39,606 nucleotides of DNA from Rhodoferax sp. (GTDB taxonomy: Bacteria > Pseudomonadota > Gammaproteobacteria > Burkholderiales > Burkholderiaceae_C): assembly GCF_025356155.1 (NCBI RefSeq), contig NZ_JANXUQ010000295.1, forward strand, positions 1-39,606, written 5' to 3'. The first letter of the stretch is position 1. Each line of letters starts with the position of its first letter. This document shows, piece by piece, positions 9,234 through 17,253 of the stretch. The notes beneath the pieces were generated by a model. That model had not been told where the DNA came from and searched no databases. It saw only the letters and a list, made by a program, of their open reading frames with translations. The translations under genes and the position numbers were made by a program.

Positions 9234-9745
9234 GCGCGCCAGACCACTCCGGCCTGCGCCGGATATTTACAGTAATTTTTGCAACAGCTATAGTTTTTAT
9301 AGCGGGCTGCGCAAATCCTACGAGGGCTAGAGGCCCATCTGACCAAAATGATTCCTACTGGCAGGGGCGTCTGGCACTCAAGGTGCACAGCACGCCCGAA
9401 CAAGCCTTTTCAGCAGATTTTGAGCTGCAGGGCAACGCAGAGGCAGGCACCCTGTCGTTTTTCTACCCGTTGGGCAGCACCGCCGCACGCATGCAGTGGA
9501 ACGCCGCGGGCGCGCAATTGCAAACCACCGGTGCGCCTCAGCGTTTTGAATCACTGGACGCTTTGACGCTGCACACCACCGGTGCCACGCTGCCGGTCGC
9601 CAGCCTGTTTGCCTGGCTCAAGGGCAACGAGTCTCCGACGCCTGGATGGCAAGTCGATTTACAAGGCCTGCCCCAAGGCCGCCTCAATGCCCAACGCCTC
9701 GCGCCCGAGGTACCGGCCGATCTGAAAATCATTCTCGAACGCTGA
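9230..9745 (+). CDS. lolB: Outer membrane lipoprotein receptor LolB
   Basis: LolB takes lipoproteins from LolA and inserts them in the outer membrane. The start is GTG at 9230, overlapping the upstream stop as GTGA; the open frame continues further upstream but lies inside the TPR gene. The 171-residue product has a basic start (RRIF), a hydrophobic core and the lipobox IAGC with lipidated Cys27. The mature LolB fold follows, with YWQGRLALKV, a beta-rich middle and the C-terminal PGWQVDLQGLPQGRLNAQRL. The segment encoding the end of the signal peptide and the first mature residues is a copy of the dispersed repeat (9287-9340). ispE follows after 18 bp. TPR-lolB-ispE look like one operon. Confidence 0.92.
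   Translation: MSAPDHSGLRRIFTVIFATAIVFIAGCANPTRARGPSDQNDSYWQGRLALKVHSTPEQAFSADFELQGNAEAGTLSFFYPLGSTAARMQWNAAGAQLQTTGAPQRFESLDALTLHTTGATLPVASLFAWLKGNESPTPGWQVDLQGLPQGRLNAQRLAPEVPADLKIILER
9287..9340 (+). repeat. Dispersed AT-rich repeat, copy B, inside lolB
   Basis: It has the palindrome GCTAT-N6-ATAGC at 9287-9303, the 16-base spacer, and ACGAGGGCTAGAGGCC. Read in lolB frame it gives AIVFIA, then GC (the lipobox end), then ANPTRARG. Confidence 0.85.
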
Positions 9746-9763
9746 GCGCCAGACAATAGCCGC

Positions 9764-10645
9764 ATGCAGTCGCTGTACGACATACCCGCCCCCGCCAAGC
9801 TCAACCTGTTCTTGCACATCACCGGTCGCCGTGCAGATGGTTATCACCTGCTGCAGTCGGTGTTCATGCTGATCGACTGGTGCGACACGCTGCATTTCGA
9901 CGTTCGCGCCGATGGCAAAATAAGCCGTGAAGACCTGACCTGGGTTTTGCCGCAGGACGATCTTGTCGTACGCGCAGCCAAGGCCTTGCAGCTTGCCGCA
10001 GGTTGCCCGTTGGGTGCTCACATTGGCATAGCCAAATCGGTCCCTGCGCAAGCGGGTATGGGCGGAGGATCGTCGGATGCAGCATCGACCCTGCTGGCAT
10101 TGAACCGCCTCTGGAAGCTGAATTTGTCTGTAGAGGCTCTCTCTAAGATTGGCTTGGCCTTGGGCGCTGACGTGCCATTTTTCCTCTGCGGAAGGCACGC
10201 GTGGGTCGAAGGTATCGGCGAAAAAATCACACCGCTAGAACTGCCGCCCGCACGTTTTGTTGTGGTCAAACCAGACGCCGGATTGCAGACCCAGCTAATT
10301 TTTTCTGATCCGGCGTTGAAGCGTGATTCTGAAACTGCTATAATTTCAGGCTTCGCTGCAAACAGCATTGAGCGTATTTTCAAATACGGTCAAAACGACT
10401 TGCAAGCCGTCGCACAGACGCTGTGCCCAGGTGTGAGCCAAGCCCTAGAATGGCTTGAATTGCAGGGTTTGAGTGGTCGGATGACAGGCTCTGGAAGCGC
10501 GGTGTTTGCGCATCTGCTGCATGGTGTTGATGAGAATATGGCTAGGCACAGCGCGCCGGACGCGCTGCAAGTCAAGCTCTGCAGTAACTTGGATGTTCAC
10601 CCCTTGAAGGGTTGGGCAACCAGCGATAGGTTTATGACGGTTTAA
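9764..10645 (+). CDS. ispE: 4-diphosphocytidyl-2-C-methyl-D-erythritol kinase
   Basis: IspE phosphorylates CDP-methylerythritol in the non-mevalonate (MEP) isoprenoid pathway. The 293-residue GHMP kinase has PAPAKLNLFLHI with Lys12 at the substrate end, the ATP loop VPAQAGMGGGSSDAA at 93-107, and the catalytic Asp136 in LGADVPFF. The third GHMP motif is SGRMTGSGSAVFA. Length is normal. In Burkholderiales ispE commonly sits after lolB and before tRNA-Gln and prs, as here. The stop codon is part of the first unit of a 12-bp tandem repeat. Confidence 0.97.
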   Translation: MQSLYDIPAPAKLNLFLHITGRRADGYHLLQSVFMLIDWCDTLHFDVRADGKISREDLTWVLPQDDLVVRAAKALQLAAGCPLGAHIGIAKSVPAQAGMGGGSSDAASTLLALNRLWKLNLSVEALSKIGLALGADVPFFLCGRHAWVEGIGEKITPLELPPARFVVVKPDAGLQTQLIFSDPALKRDSETAIISGFAANSIERIFKYGQNDLQAVAQTLCPGVSQALEWLELQGLSGRMTGSGSAVFAHLLHGVDENMARHSAPDALQVKLCSNLDVHPLKGWATSDRFMTV

Positions 10646-10681
10646 ATGACGGTCCAAATGACGGTCCAAATGACGGTTTAA
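10634..10681 (+). repeat. Four tandem 12-bp repeats at the ispE stop
   Basis: There are four head-to-tail units of ATGACGGTYYAA at 10634, 10646, 10658 and 10670. The outer two have TT and the inner two CC at the variable positions. The first unit carries the last sense codons and the TAA of ispE. Confidence 0.9.
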
Positions 10682-10698
10682 GCGAAAGTTTAAGGGTA

Positions 10699-10715
10699 GG
10701 CAGCTTTTAGTTGCC
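10699..10715 (+). terminator. Possible weak stem-loop between ispE and tRNA-Gln
   Basis: GGCAGCT-TTT-AGTTGCC forms a 7-bp stem with one G-U pair and a 3-base loop. No clear T tract follows, so it could be a weak terminator or a processing site ahead of the tRNA. Confidence 0.3.
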
Positions 10716-10724
10716 AACCTGTGT

Positions 10725-10801
10725 AGGGGAGTCGCCAAGTTGGTTAAGGCACTGGATTTTGATTCCAGCATGCGAAGGTTCGAATCCTTCTTCCCCTGCC
10801 A
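10725..10801 (+). tRNA. tRNA-Gln (anticodon TTG)
   Basis: This is a 77-base cloverleaf. The acceptor strand AGGGGAG pairs with TTCCCCT, followed by discriminator G and an encoded CCA at 10799-10801. The anticodon stem CTGGA/TCCAG encloses loop TTTTGAT, giving anticodon TTG at 10759-10761. The T arm is GAAGG-TTCGAAT-CCTTC. Sequence is close to other bacterial tRNA-Gln genes. It lies between ispE and prs, a common Burkholderiales arrangement. Confidence 0.97.
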
Positions 10802-10879
10802 AATATGTTGTCCGGGACTGATCCGGTCACAGCAAGCGCAACGTACAGGCACAAACCCAATCTAATCGCTGGAATCCGT

Positions 10880-11857
10880 ATGCAGGCCTCACCACCCCCC
10901 GATTTCATGGTTTTCACTGGCAATGCCAATCCTGGCATGGCTGCAGACATTGCGCGCCATCTGGGAATTTCCCTGGGTGCTGCGACCGTCGGCCGTTTCT
11001 CGGATGGTGAAGTCACCGTCGAGATCAACCAGAACGTGCGGGCCCGTGACGTGTTTGTGGTCCAAAGCACCTGCGCACCGACCAACGAAAATTTGATGGA
11101 ATTGCTGATCATGGTCGATGCGCTCAAGCGTGCATCGGCTGAGCGTATCAGCGCAGTGATTCCGTACTTTGGTTACGCGCGGCAAGACCGCCGCCCCCGT
11201 TCCAGCCGTGTGCCCATCACGGCCAAGGTGGTTGCCAATATGTTGCAGACCGTGGGCGTGGCCCGCGTGCTGACAATGGACTTGCATGCCGACCAGATCC
11301 AGGGATTCTTTGACATCCCTGTCGACAATATTTATGCGTCGCCCGTGTTGTTGGGTGATCTGCGCCAGAAGAATTACGAAGACCTGATAGTGGTCTCGCC
11401 CGACGTGGGTGGTGTGGTGCGTGCCCGTGCACTGGCCAAACAATTGAACTGCGACCTGGCCATCATCGACAAACGCCGCCCGCGCGCCAATGTTAGCGAA
11501 GTGATGCACGTGATCGGCGAGATCGACGGCCGCAACTGCGTCATCATGGACGACATGATCGACACGGCCGGTACGCTGGTCAAGGCGGCTGAAGTGCTCA
11601 AAGAGCGCGGTGCCAAGAAGGTGTATGCGTATTGCACACATCCCATTTTTTCGGGTCCCGCCATCGAGCGCATCGCCAACGGCGGCGCACTCGATGAAGT
11701 CGTGGTGACCAACACGATTCCTTTGAGCGCTGCCGCATCGCAGTGCCAAAAAATTCGCCAGCTCACCGTGGCACCGCTGATCGCCGAGACGATCCAGCGC
11801 ATTGCCAAGGGTGAGTCGGTCATGAGTTTGTTCTCGGATCAAGAGAACCTTTTTTAA
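10880..11857 (+). CDS. prs: Ribose-phosphate pyrophosphokinase (PRPP synthase)
   Basis: Prs makes PRPP from ribose-5-phosphate and ATP for nucleotide, His and Trp synthesis. The open frame begins at 10805, almost at the tRNA end, but ATG 10880 ([19 protein letters not shown]) matches the family start and gives 325 residues. Recognisable motifs are [26 protein letters not shown], the ATP-site run [12 protein letters not shown], the Mg/PRPP segment [25 protein letters not shown] and the PRPP loop [10 protein letters not shown]. It probably ends at the stem-loop at 11903-11936. Confidence 0.97.
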   Translation: MQASPPPDFMVFTGNANPGMAADIARHLGISLGAATVGRFSDGEVTVEINQNVRARDVFVVQSTCAPTNENLMELLIMVDALKRASAERISAVIPYFGYARQDRRPRSSRVPITAKVVANMLQTVGVARVLTMDLHADQIQGFFDIPVDNIYASPVLLGDLRQKNYEDLIVVSPDVGGVVRARALAKQLNCDLAIIDKRRPRANVSEVMHVIGEIDGRNCVIMDDMIDTAGTLVKAAEVLKERGAKKVYAYCTHPIFSGPAIERIANGGALDEVVVTNTIPLSAAASQCQKIRQLTVAPLIAETIQRIAKGESVMSLFSDQENLF

Positions 11858-11902
11858 GGTTCTTGCACTGCCCCGCAGGGGGTTTTGCTCGGGACAAAAA
11901 GC

Positions 11903-11940
11903 AAGCGCCGCTGCATAGTGCAGCGATCCAGCGCTTTTGT
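11903..11940 (+). terminator. Stem-loop terminator after prs
   Basis: The outer stem AAGCGC (11903-11908) pairs with GCGCTT (11931-11936). The inner stem CGCTGCA pairs with TGCAGCG around a 3-base loop, with a 5-base bulge on the 3' side and a short T run after. It falls between prs and rplY. Confidence 0.6.
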
Positions 11941-11987
11941 TAAACCGGAGTCACACTGGTCGCGGTGGATTCCTTCAGGAGTAAGTT

Positions 11988-12677
11988 ATGAAATTTGTCG
12001 CTTTTGAGCGCGCTAAGCAGGGCACGGGTGCGAGCCGCCGTCTCCGCAATTCGGGTCGCACACCTGGCATCGTTTACGGTGGAACCGGTGAGCCGCTGTT
12101 GATCGAACTCGATCACAACGCACTGTGGCACACCATCAAGAAGGAAGCCTTCCATGCATCCGTTCTTGAAATGGAACTGGCTGGCAAGGAAAGCAAGGTT
12201 TTGCTGCGTGACGTGCAAATGCACCCCTACAAGCAATTGATCCTGCACATCGACTTCCAACGTGTCGATGCCAACACCAAGATGCATATGAAGGTGCCAT
12301 TGCACTTCAAGGGCCAAGAAGAATCGTCCGCTTTCAAGGTCGACCACTGTCTGATCAACCACGTGCTCAACGAAATCAATGTGACCTGCCTACCCGCCGA
12401 TCTGCCCGAGTTCATCGAAGTGGATCTGACTGGTTTGAAGAAGGGCACATCCTTCCACCTGAGCGACGTCAAGTTGCCAACAGGCGTGAAGACGATTGTC
12501 AAGGGTCGTGAAAACCCCGTGCTGGTCTCCGTGGTGACGTCTGCTGCTGAAGCGTCTGCCGAAGCGACCGCTGAAGCCGCTGCTGCCGCTCCCGCTGGCA
12601 AGGGTGGCAAGGCCGCTCCTGCTGCCAAGACTGCAGCTAAGGCGCCTGCCGCAAAGGCACCTGCTGCCAAGAAGTAA
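11988..12677 (+). CDS. rplY: 50S ribosomal protein L25 (Ctc family)
   Basis: L25 binds 5S rRNA in the large subunit. The 229-residue protein is the long Ctc form. The N-terminal L25 domain (MKFVAFERAKQGTGASRRLRN, GIVYGG, VLLRDVQMHPYKQLILHIDF) ends near residue 95. The TL5-type C-terminal domain (CLPADLPEFIEVDLTGL, LSDVKLPTGV) runs to about 183. An Ala/Lys/Pro-rich tail follows, ending in repeated APAAK units. AGGAG at 11977-11981 supports the start at 11988. It is followed by a strong terminator and then pth, a usual partner. Confidence 0.97.
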   Translation: MKFVAFERAKQGTGASRRLRNSGRTPGIVYGGTGEPLLIELDHNALWHTIKKEAFHASVLEMELAGKESKVLLRDVQMHPYKQLILHIDFQRVDANTKMHMKVPLHFKGQEESSAFKVDHCLINHVLNEINVTCLPADLPEFIEVDLTGLKKGTSFHLSDVKLPTGVKTIVKGRENPVLVSVVTSAAEASAEATAEAAAAAPAGKGGKAAPAAKTAAKAPAAKAPAAKK

Positions 12678-12720
12678 TCTGCTGCTCGCGCACTGATTCA
12701 CACCACAGCGCAAGCTGTTG

Positions 12721-12752
12721 ACGGCCCACTTCGGTGGGCCGTCGTCGTTTTT
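12721..12752 (+). terminator. Strong rho-independent terminator after rplY
   Basis: ACGGCCCAC (12721-12729) pairs perfectly with GTGGGCCGT (12734-12742) around a TTCG tetraloop. It is followed by CGTCGTTTTT. Confidence 0.92.
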
Positions 12753-12806
12753 GCTGCCTATCAAATTTGCTCTACCATCCGTGGCAACACCTTTTTCTTG
12801 CATCCC

Positions 12807-13472
12807 ATGATCAAACTGTTTGTCGGCCTGGGCAATCCCGGTCCTGAATACGACGCCACCCGCCACAACGCTGGCTTTTGGTGGATCGACGCCCTGGCGC
12901 GCGCGCTCAAGCTCAACCTGGGCATGGACAAGGGCTACCACGGTATGCTGGCCCGCACCACCGTTCACGGGCAAACGGTCTGGTTGTTGCAACCGCAAAC
13001 ATTTATGAACCTTTCGGGCAAATCGGTGGGAGCGTTGGCGCGTTTCTTCAAGATTGCCTCCAACGAAATCCTGGTCGCCCATGACGAACTGGATATTCCC
13101 CCCGGTCAGGTCAAGCTGAAATTTGGTGGCAGCCACGCTGGTCACAACGGCCTGCGCGATATCCACGCCCAATTGGGCAGCGGCGACTACTGGCGACTGC
13201 GCCTGGGCGTAGGCCATCCTGGCGACAAGGCCGAGGTCGTCAACTGGGTGCTGAAAAAGCCGTCGCTGGACCACCGCATTGCGATTGACCAATGTATTGA
13301 CCGCTCGCTCAAAGCCCTCCCCGCCTTCCTGGCAGGAGACATGGAAAAGGCCACGCTGCTGGTGCACACCAGCAAACCGCCACGGGCACACACGCCACCA
13401 GCCCAACGCCCTACCCCACCCGCTGGTACAGCAGCGTCCACGCCAACGCAGGAACCCCAGGCCACGCCATGA
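12807..13472 (+). CDS. pth: Peptidyl-tRNA hydrolase
   Basis: Pth recycles tRNA by cleaving peptidyl-tRNA released from stalled ribosomes. ATG 12807 places Asn10 and the catalytic His20 ([18 protein letters not shown]) at their canonical numbers; an in-frame TTG at 12798 is less likely. Further family motifs are [24 protein letters not shown] and [13 protein letters not shown]. The 221-residue product has about 30 extra residues at the C-terminus, rich in Pro, Thr and Ala (from [10 protein letters not shown]), beyond the roughly 190-residue core. Its TGA overlaps the ATG of the next gene. Confidence 0.96.
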   Translation: MIKLFVGLGNPGPEYDATRHNAGFWWIDALARALKLNLGMDKGYHGMLARTTVHGQTVWLLQPQTFMNLSGKSVGALARFFKIASNEILVAHDELDIPPGQVKLKFGGSHAGHNGLRDIHAQLGSGDYWRLRLGVGHPGDKAEVVNWVLKKPSLDHRIAIDQCIDRSLKALPAFLAGDMEKATLLVHTSKPPRAHTPPAQRPTPPAGTAASTPTQEPQATP

Positions 13473-13933
13473 AGCACATCTCCGCATACGCTATCATTTT
13501 CATAGCTTCTTACTCAATATCCACGAGGGCTGGCGCCGAAGAAGTCTACCGATGCGGTAGCACCTACAGCCAAAAACCGTGTCCAGATGCCGTAAAGGTC
13601 GATGTGCAGGACAGCCGCACCCCGGCGCAAAAAGCCGAGGCCGACGCCAAAACACAGAGAGAAACCGCGCAGGTTCATGCAATAGAAAAGGCACGCCAGA
13701 AAGAAGAGGCCCAGCAACGCACCGCCCAAGCCAAACTGGCCGCTGCGGATGCCAAGAAAGCTGCTGCCAGACCGCGTACCAAGGCCAGCGCCCCCACCAC
13801 CGAGGGTGCTCACGCATCTGCAGGCAAGGGCAAGAAAAAGACCTCCAAAACGAAAAAAGAACCTGAATTTTTCGTCGCCAGCGCAGCGGCAGACAGACCC
13901 AAAGCCCCCGCCAAAGGCAAATCCAGCAAATAG
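13469..13933 (+). CDS. Small exported DUF4124 domain protein
   Basis: The 154-residue protein starts at an ATGA overlap with pth. The N-terminus is a signal peptide ([23 protein letters not shown], probable cleavage before EEVYRC), much of it encoded by a copy of the dispersed repeat. A short DUF4124-like segment follows ([18 protein letters not shown], with two Cys). The remainder is a low-complexity, highly charged Ala/Lys/Gln/Glu region, probably helical, ending in a Lys/Pro-rich tail. The function of DUF4124 proteins is unknown; they are common periplasmic proteins in proteobacteria. Translational coupling with pth may reflect position only. Confidence 0.85.
   Translation: MKHISAYAIIFIASYSISTRAGAEEVYRCGSTYSQKPCPDAVKVDVQDSRTPAQKAEADAKTQRETAQVHAIEKARQKEEAQQRTAQAKLAAADAKKAAARPRTKASAPTTEGAHASAGKGKKKTSKTKKEPEFFVASAAADRPKAPAKGKSSK
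13490..13537 (+). repeat. Dispersed AT-rich repeat, copy C, inside the DUF4124 gene
   Basis: GCTATCATTTTCATAGC, the 16-base spacer and ACGAGGGCTGGCGCC. Read in the gene's frame it encodes [16 protein letters not shown], the core and end of the signal peptide. The right-hand tail of the repeat is missing or diverged. Confidence 0.85.
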
Positions 13934-13948
13934 CGCCCGAAGCCAACT

Positions 13949-13979
13949 AAAAAAACACCGCGGACCACAGTGCGGTTTG
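13949..13979 (+). terminator. Possible weak terminator before the cNMP-EAL gene
   Basis: An A-rich run is followed by ACCGC and, after ten bases, GCGGTTT. The 5-bp stem is short, so support is weak. No convincing promoter could be picked out in the 100 bp up to 14035. Confidence 0.3.
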
Positions 13980-14034
13980 CATCAACTGACCATAAGGTCC
14001 AATGCTTGGTTTATAGTGACCTCTCGCAATCCGC

Positions 14035-15580
<1,546 letters not shown>

Positions 15581-16015
15581 TTAGACTTCGTCCGGTTTGA
15601 CGATAAGCACCGGAATGGCGCTGGCATGCAATACCTCGTTGGACACCGAGCCCAGCATCGCACTGCGTGTCGCACTGTTGCCACGCGCGCCCATGACGAT
15701 CAGATCACAGGCAAAACGCTCGGCAATGTCGACAATGGTGTGGGCCGGGTCGCCCTTGGCCACTTCACATTCATACTCTACGCCAGCCGCATTCAGCAAC
15801 TCCTGAGCCGACAGCAGCGTGTGCTTGCCCGCTTCTTCGGCTACGCGGTTGATGACCTCGGGATCATGGGCAACCAACAACTCGTACAGCGACGCGGGCT
15901 CCTGCACATTGGCCAGCACCGCCTCGCCCCGCAGGCCCGCCAGCAGCATGCGAATAGCGAAGCGCACGGCCTCCAAAGACAACTCCGAACCATCCACGGG
16001 CAGCAAGATTTTCAT
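15581..16015 (-). CDS. Universal stress protein (UspA family)
   Basis: A single Usp domain of 144 residues, starting MKILLPVDGSELS. The ATP-binding signature G-x2-G-x9-G-S is intact (GARGNSATRSAMLGSVS, near 110-126), so it belongs to the nucleotide-binding subgroup. The protein ends with HASAIPVLIVKP, as usual. The start overlaps the coaD stop (ATGA), so the two are probably co-translated. Its specific stress role cannot be told from sequence. Confidence 0.93.
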   Translation of the reverse strand: MKILLPVDGSELSLEAVRFAIRMLLAGLRGEAVLANVQEPASLYELLVAHDPEVINRVAEEAGKHTLLSAQELLNAAGVEYECEVAKGDPAHTIVDIAERFACDLIVMGARGNSATRSAMLGSVSNEVLHASAIPVLIVKPDEV

Positions 16016-16503
16016 GACATTCCTAGTTTTTGCATCAGCCGCGCATGCACGGCCGGCGCCACAAACTGCGCCACGTCGCCCTTGAGCGTTGCGATCTCAC
16101 GCACCAGCGTACTGGAAATATGCTGGTAGCGCGCATCCGGCGTCAGAAACACCGTCTCCACATCAGGGGCTAAGGCGCGATTCATGCCCGCAAGCTGGTT
16201 TTCAAAATCAAAGTCGGTCACCGAGCGTACGCCGCGCAACATGGCTTTCGCGCCGCGGTCCACGGCAAAGTCGCGCACCAGACCGGTAAACGATTCCACC
16301 TGCACATTAGGATACGCCTTGACCACTTCGCGCACCGCATCCAGCCGCTCTTCCAGGCTGAACAGCGTCTTCTTGTGGTGGGCTTGCGCCACCGCGACGA
16401 TGACCGTGCCGAACAGCCCTGCGGCGCGGCGGATCAGGTCCTGGTGGCCCAGGGTGATGGGGTCAAAGGTGCCAGGGTAGACGGCAATCACGGGTTTTTG
16501 CAT
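16012..16503 (-). CDS. coaD: Phosphopantetheine adenylyltransferase
   Basis: CoaD makes dephospho-CoA from 4'-phosphopantetheine and ATP, the penultimate step of CoA synthesis. The 163-residue protein has the nucleotidyltransferase signature YPGTFDPITLGH at 9-20 (TxGH), KKTLFSLEERLDAV, the substrate-site run RGVRSVTDFDFE near 92-103 and the second ATP motif ISSTLVREI near 127-135. Length matches the family. It lies 27 bp downstream of rsmD, the usual genomic partner, and overlaps the stress-protein gene. Confidence 0.97.
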   Translation of the reverse strand: MQKPVIAVYPGTFDPITLGHQDLIRRAAGLFGTVIVAVAQAHHKKTLFSLEERLDAVREVVKAYPNVQVESFTGLVRDFAVDRGAKAMLRGVRSVTDFDFENQLAGMNRALAPDVETVFLTPDARYQHISSTLVREIATLKGDVAQFVAPAVHARLMQKLGMS

Positions 16504-16530
16504 GGGAACTCCGGGAGCACTAAAGCCGAG

Positions 16531-17253
16531 CTACAGAGGCAATGATGCGGCGTTGGCCTCTACTGGCGTAGCGGCCGGTATGGCGGCCGCCCGCAACACA
16601 TGGGCATGCACGGCACCGGCCTTCAGGTGGCGGTACACCACTAGGCCCAGCGGCTGCAGCACGGCATCGGTCCAGGCCTTGGGTGCTTCCAGGTAAATGG
16701 AGCCATTCACCGCCAGCGCACGGGCCGCGGCCGCCAGGGCAGGCTCGTACAGCTCACCATCAAACGGTGGGTCCAGAAAAATCACGTTGTAACTGGCGGG
16801 GGCCAGCTGGCGCAGCGCAGCAACACCCTCGCCCCGCACAATCTGAAACTTCTGCGGGGCAGCAGGCTCAGGCAGCTCCAGCGCCAGCAACTGGGTCTGC
16901 ACGCGCTGCAGTTGCACCACCAGGGCGCCATCGTGTTCTACCAGCAGCACCTCGGCTGCACCGCGGGATGCTGCTTCAAAGCCCAGCGCACCGGTGCCGG
17001 CGAAGGCATCCACACAGCGCAGGCCATGCATGTCCTGGCCCAGCCAGTTGAACAGTGTTTCGCGCACACGATCGGGCGTGGGGCGCAAGCCGGGGCGGTC
17101 GGCTACTTTGAGTTTGATGCGTTTCCAGTGGCCACCAATCAGGCGGATTTCGCCCGAGGGGCGCTTGTGCACGGGGGTGCGGGCGGGCTTCTTGCCCGAC
17201 GCCTTGGCAGCGCCAGTGGCGTTTTTGGAGGGGGACTTGCTGGGTTTCTTCAT
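16531..17253 (-). CDS. rsmD: 16S rRNA (guanine(966)-N(2))-methyltransferase RsmD
   Basis: RsmD methylates G966 of 16S rRNA using SAM. The core has IRLIGGHWKRIKLKV, GLRPTPDRVRETLFNWL, the SAM loop DAFAGTGALGFEAASRG and the catalytic DPPF (in IFLDPPFDG, where N/D-PPF is expected). The 240-residue product has a Lys/Ser/Ala-rich N-terminal extension of about 30 residues and a short Ala-rich tail. The ATG at 17253 overlaps the TGA of the GGDEF-EAL gene, so the methyltransferase is translationally coupled to a signalling protein. Confidence 0.95.
   Translation of the reverse strand: MKKPSKSPSKNATGAAKASGKKPARTPVHKRPSGEIRLIGGHWKRIKLKVADRPGLRPTPDRVRETLFNWLGQDMHGLRCVDAFAGTGALGFEAASRGAAEVLLVEHDGALVVQLQRVQTQLLALELPEPAAPQKFQIVRGEGVAALRQLAPASYNVIFLDPPFDGELYEPALAAAARALAVNGSIYLEAPKAWTDAVLQPLGLVVYRHLKAGAVHAHVLRAAAIPAATPVEANAASLPL

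Noticed and set aside
10330-10360. GCTATAATTTCAG inside ispE as a sixth copy of the dispersed repeat
   Set aside because: Only the first few bases match; the spacer and ACGAGGGCT landmark are missing, and the encoded residues fit the IspE family.
12541-12677. Ala/Lys-rich end of L25 as a frameshift or repeat expansion
   Set aside because: Such low-complexity tails are ordinary in long Ctc-type L25 proteins of this group, and the frame ends cleanly.
12755-12775. CCTATCAAATTTGC before pth as a degraded repeat copy
   Set aside because: It lacks the second palindrome arm and the conserved right half.
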